Source of the DNA: Chytridium lagenaria
Lineage: Eukaryota > Chytridiomycota > Chytridiomycetes > Chytridiales > Chytridiaceae
Reading direction: 5' to 3'
NCBI GenBank assembly: GCA_025449115.1
Contig: JAHLKC010000033.1
Location: 62,001-126,000, forward strand
Length of the DNA: 64,000 nucleotides
The first letter of the stretch is position 1. Every line of letters starts with the position of its first letter. The notes under the pieces are model-generated. The model was not told the origin of the DNA and did no database searches. It was given only the letters and a program-made list of their open reading frames with translations. Below, one piece after another: positions 10,538-21,431 of the stretch. The translations under genes and the position numbers were made by a program.

Positions 10538-13537
10538 CTATAGTTGAAGTGCAGCGATCTCTTCCGCTTTAAAATCCACACTGAACAAAAAGCGATTAGG
10601 ACATTATATCGTTTGAGTACAAAAGCATTATATGCGATATACATACCGTAAAGCCATATACCGCTTCACTTCATTCACCGTCAACCTCCACTGCACACCT
10701 CCAGCTTTCGCTCCCCAAACTTCATGAATCTCCGCTAGCTTCTCCAGGTTCATCAATATCGCAATCTGGCTTAACCGCGAGAATTTGTCTCTCATCGACC
10801 ATTTCGTCAGGTTAACAAGATACGAAGTTAACGCACGCACGTCCTTGTCAAGACGGAGCCCACCAAGCTATAAAAAATTAATGAGATATAGATTGGAAAT
10901 GGCTTTACAAACCTGGTTAAACTTGTGATTTGAAAGAATGTAGCGTTCCCATTCTTTGACAAATGCGTCAATACAGTGCGCAATGGTTTGGTTGTAGTTT
11001 CGTTCAGAAAATGATTTCTGGGCCAAAGGAAGTAAGTCCCAATTACACCACATGAAAAATAAAAGAACACCATACTCACCTTGTATGGTGCAAGAACCTT
11101 TGAAAGGGTATTTATAAACCTCTTTACAAATAGATCTTGGCTCTCCTGCTCCGCGTATTCCTCTTCCGTAATATTATACTTGACGTCCTTATAGGAATCC
11201 TGGAGGAACGTTCGTAATCGTGGTTTGATCGTTTGGTTGAACAAGTTTTCAACCCACGTCTTTAACAAAAACAGTGTTTGGTTAAATTCTGAATGAAATA
11301 AACAAGGTATTACTACCATCAGGATTTTCTTGAATGATGCAGAATAGTCGGAGATGGACATGAGGGAGGTTCGCATGTTTGAGCGAATCTCGGTGGATCT
11401 GGACGCATAGAGAACATCGATATCGTTTGAAACTTCTTTCACTAATTTTAGGATGTACTCGCAGCTGACGTCAATGTTATTCAGCAAGACCTAATTCAAC
11501 AATGGAACACATTAGCTAAAGATCAGTCCATAAACTCTTTTTAAAGACTGAAATGCGACATATTTCTCACCATGCAGTTGCCTCTCGTCTCTTTAGAATC
11601 CGTCGTTGCAAACAATGTCGACAACTTTCTCAAAAACACATTCACAAAATCGGGTCTCCAGAATCCTCCCAACGATACTAAACACGCGCAGATTGACACA
11701 GGATCTGAAGTTCCTAAACATCTTGCAATACTTGTTTTGATCACATAAAAAACGTCGTCAACGCTTGTGGACGTGTGTGAGGTAGGGTCGACTTCTTCTA
11801 TTTTCATCGCCTAATTTCTCTTAGCATTTATACAATAGATGACTAACTACTTTTCGATACTCCGCCTAATAAAGTATTCTTCGAATGTGGTGTAATTCGC
11901 CATAAGCTCTCTGACGCGCATGGACAGGTTACTACTCGAATTCAACGCAATTCCCTTCAGCTCTTCAGCGGTCTCCAGGCTATCCCCACACTTTTCCTTT
12001 TGATCCTACCAGCACCAGACTGTCAGAATTATACTTTTGGGGAAAATTATAATACTCACTTCAGCTCGCATCTTCATAAACTTTTCAAAAAGTTCCGTCC
12101 GCTGACTGATAGCCGCAAGCTCATTGATAATGCTATCAACTCTCTTGGGTCAACCTGTGTGTCAGGTTTTCCAGATTGCTTTGCATTAAAAGAGTTGTTT
12201 TGCACGGAAACTTCCGAAATCTAACATCAATTGAGTATGGGCATCAAAAGAAGAACTTTTACCCTTCTGCTTATTTGCTCCTTTCCGAAAACGTGCTGAG
12301 GATAATTGAGCTTTGAATATCCGCTTCCCTCTGCAACCGTACGATAACACGAAGGAAACGTCCACCTCCATAATGAGTATTGATGAGATCTTCCTGTGCA
12401 TCGATAAGATTCGCGGTGAACTCAAACAACCGCGTCAACTGATCTGCATACGCCGTTCTCGCTAATAACCAGTCAGGCATTAGTCACAAACCAGAATATC
12501 AAAAAAACTTACCCTTTTCATCAATATCCTTCATCCAATCCTGACACATCCTCGACACAATCCCACACACATATGCCGCAAACCTGTCTAACCCCATACT
12601 CTTTTTCCCTATCAACGGGATATCCTCATATATCTAATCATATCCTTCATTCCTCGCCCTCACGGCCGCATCAAACTCCTCTACAATCACATCCGTCAAC
12701 ATCTTTTGCGCAGATTTCAAAACTTTCATGGAGATGGCATGCGCATTCTTTCACCGTTTGCAGCGAGATCAAGAGCGCTTTGGCTTACGCCTAATAAAAG
12801 CGCTGCGTCTTCTACAAGTTGAAACTCGGAGTCATCTACGAGTTGGGCGTTGGTGAAGATTCGATCGAGGACGACGTGATCGAATTGAAGGAAGCGGGAT
12901 ATGTGATGACCAGCCGTCTCGTAATCGCTGTCTTTGATGGCTTGTTGAACACCTAACGCGCAATCCTGTACATATGCAACGGTTAGCACGTAAGGTCTCC
13001 CTTAAGGGTGCATCAACCTTCAAATCCTGAATCTCTTGCGCTAGGTTGTACGCTGACCGTACGCGAGACTGTAAACAGTCCATGTTAGAGTTAAAAAAGC
13101 AATAAAGCTTCTGAAAGCCATCAACTTACCTGCTCTAGATCCAATTGCCGCACTTTTTTGGATATGGATTCCGCAAGCCCTGCGGTCCTCACCACAACTT
13201 CCTGCAGTTTCTCCGATTTCCCCATCAACACCACAATATCAGGCCTACTGATGCATTAACACAGCTACAGAAAGCTCTTTCAGTACCGTAATAGATCCAA
13301 TGAATCCAATCTCCGTTCGACTTCATCTTGAGTCTTCAAGATCTGATCAAGCTCAAAATCGACTGTACTCTCTTCGTCGTTCAGAATTCGAAGTTGTTGC
13401 CGGATTTCTTCAATGTCGGTCAGCTGCCGAAGTTTGGAGATAGGAAGGGAGGATTCGGGAAGTGAAGGATCGTCGGTTTTGGATGCATCGGCGACGGATG
13501 GGAAGACGGGTGAGGTTGTACGTTTTGATGCGAGCAT
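10538..13537 (-). CDS. COG4: Conserved oligomeric Golgi complex subunit 4
   Basis: COG4 belongs to lobe A of the COG tethering complex, which retrieves vesicles within the Golgi. The start MLASKRTTS is at 13537. The first exon has a coiled coil with LNDEESTVDFELDQIL. Later exons read KKVRQLDLEQ, DSDYETAGHHISRFLQFD, THYGGGRFLRVIVRLQ and STSVDDVFYVIKTSIARCLG. The conserved C-terminus reads LTKWSMRDKFSRLSQIAILM then WRLTVNEVKRYMALR. The final exon (VDFKAEEIAALQL, stop at 10538) follows an intron with a GTATGT donor near 10650. About nine exons are seen. Frame breaks occur near 12733 and 12620-12645. At the latter, an apparent in-frame TAG at 12634 disappears if one base is removed and one added nearby, restoring MIRYMRIFPLIG. 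Length is normal for the family. Confidence 0.93.
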
Positions 13538-13626
13538 GACTTTCTGATTATGAATTTTTGTTGCAACATTTGGACTCGAAGTTACAAAAAACCGGAAGTC
13601 AACGTATAAAAGACTTGTATTTGGCA

Positions 13627-16600
13627 TTAAAACCGGAACAGAAGGCTCATGGCCCACAAAAAAAAAGGATCTAGAAGATTCAAGTATTCCATCCAAAATG
13701 GAACTGAAGGTGAGAAGAAATCACAGCGGGGGGGAACAAGACATGGTGCGAAAGAAAGGTAAACAATGGAGACATCAAATGCCTCCGTAATCATCAAGTT
13801 TAGGCCCAAATCATCGAGTTTGGAAACTTCCACGTCCCTTCCACGTCCTCCTCCCCTTCCGCCCCTGAACCCACCACGATCACCACCTCCACCCCTTCCA
13901 CCCCCAGTCCCAGCACCCGCACCTCCACGTCCCCTATATGCCCCCCGTTCCGGCGCCTGCTGCTGCTGCTGCAACCCAAGTGTAATACTCCTCGACTCCA
14001 AAAGTTTTTCATTGCTATCCACAAAGGACGCAACCTTCTCCGAGTAAACACCAGCAAGGTATTCGAGGCGTGACACTTCTACGCCAGCGGCGGGACGGTG
14101 GAGGACGAGGGTACGTGTGGGTTGGTCAAGGGAGGCCTTGAGCTCTTCGTTAATGATCATCTTTGAAACAACGGCATGGACGGTTGCTTCGGAGAGCTCA
14201 AACATTTGGGCGAGAGCGTCGAGGCCGAGAGAGTCGTAGAAGGGGGAGTATTGGAAGAGGTAAGTACGAAGACCTTCTTCTTGGATTTTACTGTATAATA
14301 AAAACACGTTAGTGAAACGGCCCATGGATATTAAAATCGTATCAAAAAACTTACGTAGCAAGCATCTCCTTAATCTTATCGGAGTCAGGCATCAACTCCC
14401 AATCTTCACAGCCTTGATAAGATGTTGGCATTTTGCCACTCGCCGTTTGCAAGAGCCCTAGAGGCACCCATTATGTGGTCTCTGGTGTTCTCGGGGGGTC
14501 TTTATCACACTAAGTCAGTATCGATTCCAAATCGATATTCTACAAAAACTCACCAGTAAAACTTGTCTCTCATTGTAATCCAACATCCTCCTAAACGGTT
14601 TGCTAATAATCTTCCGTCTTGAGTCATGCGCATTCATCGCCATGTTGGGAATCTCCAAAAGCATTGAGCAAGTCAAATACACGCACTCAAGAAGCTCCAG
14701 ATTGATGTGCATGTGGAACGGAAGCTGCCTCGACTTTTCAAGCTTCTCCTGCTCAGGTGACTTTTCGGCATATCTCTGAAGCTGGAAACCTTGTGCAAGC
14801 AATTCCTTCACCTTGCCGGTGGACGAGATTTCTTGCAAAGCACTCGCAGCGTCCTTGATGAGACCTGATCGGAACGCACAGAGACCAAGTTGGACCATAG
14901 TGCGGTTGAAAAGAATTTGCGTCTGGATGTCGTGTGATGAGCCTGCTCCTGAGATGGGACATGAGAAGCATGTCACGGGCACGGGAGTAGAAGCCATTAA
15001 GAGCGAGGTTGTAGACGTGACAGAGGAGAGCGCGGCACGGATGCGGACATTCTCGGTTTGGTAGAGGTTGACGCAAAGGTGGTGGACGAGTTCGTCGGGA
15101 GAGACGGGGAAGGGTGGTCAAGGCGCTTTCAAAAACGGTGATAACAGAGTCGGCTGTTTAAATGAAAAAAGGATAAGTCAGACAATACTGTAAAATATGC
15201 TATGCTACAGCGAATGCAAATATCGGACCTTGAAGTAGAGGTGCTCCACACGCCTCATGGCAGTCATGTCGCCAAAATCCTTGTTCTTAATCTTCTCAAA
15301 GTACCTCTGCGCACGGACAATGAGACGTAGAGAATGTTTTCATCCCGAAGCCTATCAACGTACTCGGTGGTGTGGGGGTCGATATTTTGAAGAGATTTGT
15401 GAATTCATCGTCTAATCTATCAATGAACGAGAAAATGTTGCCACGGAGATACATCTTCTCTCCGCGAAGCCTTTCCTTCAGCAACAACCGGGTCGATGTC
15501 CTCTTCAGGAAGATCGTTTATCACTAAGTTTGCATGGACTCGAGGATGCTAAGCAACGCATCGATGTTTGACCTCCGGCTGGAAAATAGAAGCACCGAGT
15601 GAGTTTCATATATTGGAAACAAAGGAGGTCAAGACCAAAAAATGATGGAGGATCTAAAAGAATAAAAACCCACCTCTTCCAGACATCTGTAGCATGTATC
15701 CAGTGATGGGTTGAGATATGGTCAAACTGTGCAGGAATCAAGGCAAGAAGCACCTTGGTCTTCTGGTACGGTGACGACGCAACTTCAAGAAGACGCTGGA
15801 AGTTTGAGATCTGGCCAACCTTGTCCGGCTCTTCTTTCCACGAGCATCTTGGAGCTCCGCAAGCTTTTTAAAGAGGTTCTCAGGGGTGACATTCAATCGC
15901 TTTTCCACTCTTCCCAACAGCCGTGAAACCACCTTCTCCATCATCTTCCTCCTGCTCCTCCTCCTTCACCACGACCTTCTTCGGTTTGACCTTCTTGACT
16001 TTCGGTACAGATTCTTCCGCTGAGGGCTTTGCCTTCTCCGGCCTCTTTCCGAATTTCTCCAAAACGGTCAACTTCCTTCCTCCGGGTCCGACGTCGTAGT
16101 CTGAATCAGAAGAGTCGGAAGAGTCGTCTTTGAAGTAAGAGCGTCAGAATCGTTACCCTCCTCCTCCACAACGGCAACCTCATCCGCGGATTCCTCCTCA
16201 GTGATGGGATTCTAAGAGATCTACGTTAACATACTCTCTGTCTTTGTCTTGAATCATCTATAAAACTTACAGCGCGCCATGCGTCAATATCGGCCTCAAA
16301 AAGCTTGTTGTGCTTCTTAACCTTCTGCTTCATCGCATTCAGTGCCTTTGCGTTCAAGGCATTCATCTTCTTAACCGTCTCCTTCTTCTCCGGCGAGAGG
16401 GTATCTTTGACGAAGTCTTCAAGAATCGCGAGCGTCCTGAAGTAGAAACGGGGCTTGGGTCCACCCTCCCTCTCAATGACAGCGGCCGTCTTTGCGTAAG
16501 CTCTGTTCAACCTATCGAATTCTGCAATGTATTTCATAGGAAGGTTTCAACACTAGGCATTTGCATTGCTTGCAGGTAAGATTGGCTTGACGCTACATTC

Positions 16601-17144
16601 CCATACATCATCATGCTAAAAAAAACAAAACAAAAAACAACGTTCTCATTCTCCCATGCACGCAGAAAGAAGATAAAATTCAGCCTGCGGCTATCTCTAT
16701 CATCTTTCTTAAATACTCAGCAATTTCACAGCCTCCATAGCAGTAAAACCCTCCTCTAAAGATTCCAACACTCCATCAAAAAATGCGCTTACCATTCTGA
16801 ATAGCCGCCCAGTCATTGATCTTCTTTCCGTTGTTCAAAAGCTTGGCGATGGTCCTCATATCATCGTAACGCTTGTCCTTTGCGGATCGCTGAGCTCCCT
16901 TCTTCTTTTTCCTTCCACCATCCTCCTCATCATCGTCATCGCTATCATCCGCGGCTCCCTTCTTCAAGAACTTTCCCTTTCCACCCGTCTTTTTCTGCTT
17001 TTCACCATCCGAGTCATCAGAATCCTTGTCAGAGTCGGAGCTGTCGTCAGATGAGGTGACAACACTCTTCTCGGACTCTGACTCTGAAAAGTCAGAACCG
17101 GAATCAGAGTCAGAGTCAGATCCAGCACGGAAGAAACGAGACAT
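13627..17144 (-). CDS. NIP1: Eukaryotic translation initiation factor 3 subunit C
   Basis: Core subunit of eIF3, which scaffolds the 43S pre-initiation complex and binds eIF1 and eIF5. The N-terminus [16 protein letters not shown] with long acidic and Lys-rich runs is typical. It is followed by [65 protein letters not shown] and [20 protein letters not shown]. The PCI domain comes last ([33 protein letters not shown]), then an Arg/Gly-rich tail near 13830-13930. At least seven small introns are visible, for example GTAAGC near 16783. Two one-base losses near 14945-14965 break the conserved MSHLQEQAHH stretch, again in an essential gene. The exact C-terminus is uncertain: the open frame runs to 13627, but a last intron may end it earlier. 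Confidence 0.92.
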
Positions 17145-17455
17145 TGTTGGTTGATGTGGTTATCGATAGCAGGAATGTGTATGTGCGTTGTTTTTGAATG
17201 GGGGGTCGGATGCAGGAAGGGGTGAGAAAGGGCTTCGGGACGGCCGCTTCTTTGGTCTTCGACTGCAGTGCGAAAGGGTTGAGAAGAAAAAAAAAAGCTC
17301 AAAGGATGGACTGGCAGGGATTTTGGACGGAGATTTTGGCTCGGACTCGTTCATGCCTGACAATTCCCCTTTGAGACCTTTGAGCATGCCTTTCTGAGTC
17401 GACAAACCTGTTTTTCTTCACTCCAACATCCACCTCCACCTCCAGACAGCCAGCC
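17145..17455. promoter_or_regulatory. Divergent promoter, eIF3c / CCDC137-like gene
   Basis: This 311-bp spacer lies between the start codons of two genes read outward, eIF3c on the minus strand and the CCDC137 homologue on the plus strand. Both products are tied to translation or ribosome biology. No specific motif was recognised. Confidence 0.45.
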
Positions 17456-18279
17456 ATGAAGCAAAGAAGGCCATCAGCACTCAGCAAAGTTGATTCAACC
17501 GATAGGGATCTTGCTCCGAGTAAAAATTACAAGTTGGAGAATGATCCTTTGCCAAAGGGATTCCAGAGGGTCATGCGCAAGATGGAGAGTATTACCGCAT
17601 CAAACAATAAGAACAAGAGCGGCGATCCTTTAAGGAAAACGAACACATTACCTACGACTGAAGGAAAAGTTACAAAAAGCGCAAAAGGCAATAAGAAGAA
17701 GGTCTCGGATAATATGTCTATGCAAGTTGGAGAAACTTACAAGGCTTTTAGCAAGTAAGTTTTCTCAAAATCATCCTTAAGCTTATCTCTCTTCTTCGTT
17801 CGAAAGGCGACTTGATGACACTGTTCGAAAATCCATCAACTCTGCGGCACAATCTCAAACAAAGACTGCTCAAAAAGAAAAGCCCGCCTGAATGAACGCA
17901 AGGACAAGCTGAAGGAGAAGCGAAGAAAAGGCAAGACCCCAGACGAAACACGCATGGACGGCCACACGACTCTCTTTGGTACCCAAGCATCAGCACCGCC
18001 GACATTCACCGTGAAGCCAAAAAAAATCGGCGGAGCCAGCAAGGCAAGGCTATTGCAGCACTTCAGGCTAATTTGGATGCTGGCGAAAAGGATGAAGATG
18101 ATGTTGTGGAGACGAAAAGACCGTCAGAAAATGATGAAGGGGATAAGGTTGGGAGGAAGACAAAGTTGAAGGATCTTCCCATGTCACAACAAAAGATCAT
18201 TGCGGAGGAGAGGGCAAAAGCAATTGAAACTTATCGGCTCGCGAAACTCAAAAGGGGCAATACGGAATCGAATTCATGA
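17456..18279 (+). CDS. CCDC137-like basic coiled-coil protein
   Basis: Lys/Arg-rich protein with predicted coiled coils, probably nuclear or nucleolar. The call rests mainly on the C-terminal block QQKIIAEERAKAIETYRLAK, which resembles the end of animal CCDC137, and on a basic middle region (ARLNERKDKLKEKRRKGK). An N-terminal exon with LPKGFQRVMRKMESI ends at AFSK with a GTAAGT donor (17756). The intron closes near 17804 and the next exon begins with RLDDTVRKSI. Two frame slips are seen, near 17883 (the expected AAGGCCCGC lacks a base) and near 18040. The start is the first ATG, at 17456. The molecular role of the family is poorly defined. The assignment is from remembered similarity and would need a database search. 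Confidence 0.65.
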
Positions 18280-18377
18280 TATGCTATTTGGACCGGACTT
18301 TGTACATAAAATATATAGATAGAAAGGGAGAACAAGAGAGAGTTTGGCTGTGTGAGGGTGTATCGTTTCGAATGATT

Positions 18378-19205
18378 CTATAGCTTCCGTTTCTTGGATG
18401 CCGGCGCAACGTTTTCGCTTTCGAAAGGGACGAGCTTCTTCGCTAGCGCTTTTTTCTTTTGATATGCCATCACCATTTTGGATCGCGCATTAGACATTTG
18501 TCTCAAAACTCTGAGCTTCCACACACAGTCTCCTACAAACACAAAACAAGTCAATCCGGCGCAAGTGCAAAAGATGACCCACCATCACAACCTCTCTAAA
18601 TTCCTTCATTTCATCCTCTGGGATCCCTGTCGAAAGATCCAGTGTCTGGCAGAACGGGTCATCCATCATCACTATATCCGACAGCCGTCCAATCATGCGA
18701 TGAAAGCCTGCCTCCTGCTCGATCAAATCCATCGCTGTTTGAGACATGATCTTCAGTTGTCTATTCCTCAACGTCCGCACTGCAGACTTGTTCTTTTTGA
18801 TATCTTCAACCTTATCAAGCGCTCCCCAATGTTCTAATGAGAGCGTGAGTGTCCATGTAACCCCACCTTTTTTGAACGAAAGGCTAAAGACTCACCTTCA
18901 ATGTTGATTTCCGCATACGGGTTATCGTCCAAATCTTCTCCTTTAAGTGATATCACCCTCTTTTTGCCAATGTTTTCGAACTAGAACGGAGGTAAGTTAC
19001 TCTTGCATCCATTTTGTTTCAAGGTCACCTTCGTGCTCTCCTCGACAGAGTGCATGGACATGAGAGATGGCTTCGATGAAACAAATGGAGGCTCAAGCGC
19101 ACGGCTCTGCATCTTGTACCCCTGTTGTTGGGCCTGTATGAGTGCGAGCCATAGTCCTCTTGCCAGTCTTTCATGATGGTGTTTGAATTTGCTTGTCAGG
19201 AAAAG
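18378..19205 (-). CDS. Putative Rpd3L histone deacetylase subunit (RXT2-like)
   Basis: A multi-exon gene on the minus strand. Readable exons give ERLARGLWLALIQAQQQG near 19150, then VISLKGEDLDDNPYAEINIE, then a helical stretch (RTLRNRQLKIMSQTAMDLIE and GFHRMIGRLSDIVMMDDP), and a basic C-terminus (SKMVMAYQKKKALAKK) ending in KKRKL with a stop at 18378. The NPY-x-(I/L)-x-x-E motif followed by a long helix with a conserved E/Q patch recalls the Rxt2 N-terminal domain, a small subunit of the Rpd3L deacetylase. This is a family resemblance judged by eye. The start codon is not resolved, and the left-most exon or exons may lie up to about 19250. It is convergent with the CCDC137 homologue, 98 bp away. 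Confidence 0.45.
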
Positions 19206-19338
19206 ATTCCAGCATCAGAAATGTACTTAACAAAAACCAAGTCACAATCAACAAAAAAATAAAACCATTATTTATTATGCACAAAAAACACTACACAGAA
19301 CACCACATCCCTCCCAGAAATACCATCCTTAAAAGAAA

Positions 19339-21001
19339 CTACTGCTTCTTCTCTAACGCCTTCTCTTTCAACGCATCAAAAAACCTATGCACATCCTCTT
19401 TCGTCACAACCTTCCCCGACTCTGCAAATTCCTTCAAATATCCTTTAATCGATTCCGCCATCTCTTTATACGCGTGAATCCCCTCCAATGCGTTAACCCG
19501 TGGTATCCTTTCCAGCTGCTTCATCCCAAGATCCAGCAACGACAGCGTCGCGTCTGCATCGGGCTCCGGTTCAAAATCAGAAGTTGATTCGTCGTCTTTG
19601 TCGTGAGTGGTGGTGATGAATGGGATAGTGGCGTAAAGGGGGAGACAAGTGGGGCAGAGGCACAATGCGGATTTCCAGGATTCGGTGAGGAAGAGGTTGT
19701 GGTTGGATGGACCGGTGAGAAGAGCTTTAAGTTTTGTTAAATTACGAATCAACTTCAATAAAATACTTTTATCCTTGATCCTGCAAACTCCATCCTCATA
19801 TGTCGAGTCACTGTGCGAAATGTATTTCTAATGGACCTGAAGACGATGATCCCACGCCTTCCAAATGTGGTTTCTTAGCATCCGGCTCAACAGGTCCGGG
19901 ATCAGCAACCTCAACGTTTACTTCCACACCGTTAACCGAGTCCGTTGCTGCAATACTATCTTCCCCAGTAACTGGATTGTCCTCGCCATTTTTCCGCTTT
20001 AATGATGTTTTGGAATCTCCTTCTGTGTGCTCAACAAATGTAAAGAGCGGGTTTTCAATGTATCCAGTGAGGAACGGATGGCGGCCCACGCAACTCTTGC
20101 ATATGAAATCGTCGAATGATTCTTCGTCAGGAACCTGCGAATAATATAGTTGTTTAAAAGGAACATATCAAATAGAATCGAACTCGGAAACTTACGTCTG
20201 TCATGCAACGTCGATGGAACTAAAGCAAGTATAAAAAATGTTAGATATTGCTCGTAACCTCAATATATTTTACCCAATCCTCGCATATATGACATTGAAA
20301 CATGGTCGCATCCTCCATCTTCACCTCCTTTTCATACTGATACTCCGACTTACACCTATAAATTACCAAAAACAAATCAACACCTTCCCAAAAAGCCTCT
20401 CGCTTACCAACAAAACCTCCCCTCAAAAGTCCCGTCATACTTATTCTTCTCATTCGTCTTCCCTATACTCGATTTCTGCAAGCAGCACTCCTCTAAAAAA
20501 AAACTCCATCAACAAAAATATGAAATCAGGGGATAACGTACTTGGACTCTCCATAATCCCACAATCACATCGAAAGGCACGTCTGTAAAACATTTCAACG
20601 ACATTGTGGGTTGTATGGCATTGGACGAAACAGGCGTAGCAGACACCTATGTGAGTGAGTTCGGTGTCCGGATGGGCTTCGGCTCGCTTGGATGCGCAGG
20701 TAAGACAGGAAAAGATTTGTTGGTTGACGTAGCCTTTGTCGAACGAACAGCGGTCGATCGAGCCTGGGAGTGCCTGCAAGTGTTGGAAAGTGATTTGGTT
20801 GAAAGAGTTTAGAAATAATGGGTCAGGATCTCTCGTAATGAAACAACCGATGATTATAAAAGTGCGTAAGTGAGGATTCCACATGAACAGTGTGGGTTAC
20901 AAGGCGTAGAAACTTGCCTCAGCTGCCTCTCGTGTCAGCTCATCCTCTCGTTCGAGGTACTCTGCTGCAGTAATTTCTGGTGGTGCTGCTTCAAGGCTCA
21001 T
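19339..21001 (-). CDS. UBR7: UBR-box E3 ubiquitin ligase UBR7 (Mlo2-like)
   Basis: UBR-box protein with a following PHD-like zinc module, matching UBR7. Exon 1 (MSLEAAPPEITAAEYLERED, 20918-21001) is joined by a GC-AG intron to ALPGSIDRCSFDKGY. The UBR box then gives IFSCLTC...GVCYACFVQCHTTH and FRRAFRCDCG-type ligands (here YRRAFRCDCGIM). The PHD-like part reads MFQCHICEDW, FHRRC and FICKSC. The C-terminal domain has NLFLTESWKSALCLCPTCLP and EDVHRFFDALKEKALEKKQ. Residues match the animal protein end to end, so the model is probably complete. The animal protein is reported to ubiquitinate histone H2B. The fission yeast homologue is Mlo2. It starts divergently from the channel gene. Confidence 0.9.
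20774..20917 (-). other. GC-AG intron in UBR7
   Basis: The 144-nt intron begins GCAAGT and ends CTTGCAG on the minus strand. Using GC as donor joins EAAE to ALPGSID, which fits the family alignment. No GT donor nearby gives the same join. Confidence 0.7.
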
Positions 21002-21431
21002 GAAGGCAAAAAAGATGACAACTTCGGAATAACACGAGAGCCATCAATTTGGAGCCACAATAGAAGCAGGCTACCCTACTCCAACCTCAAAGAAATCTTT
21101 GTATCTCTGCCAGCTGTTTGGCGTGAAGCCCAGAGCTATCAAGCACCTACGGCTAGTTAGTTATCCAAAAAAACCCATTTGAAATCCCTTCGCATCTCGA
21201 TTCAAAACGTTCCCCTCATTCCGCTTAAATATAACTTCGGTCGTGGGTCCTTTTCCAAAGGACTAAAAACTGGTACAAGAATTATTGGCCGCCGATATCC
21301 GAATAAGATGGAGTTTTGATTTCCTCAAGCAAAGCATTGGAAAATCGCGTCAATCCCTTGTAATTTTAAGATTACTAGAAAGTGCATCGGAACAAGTTAA
21401 ATCTACACCCATCACCATCACACCATCATGT

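Noticed and set aside
12634..12636. In-frame TAG in COG4, suggesting stop-codon reassignment or a nonsense mutation
   Set aside because: Removing one base and adding one within about 20 bp restores a family-like sequence (MIRYMRIFPLIG). The same gene ends with TAG, and other genes use TAG as stop.
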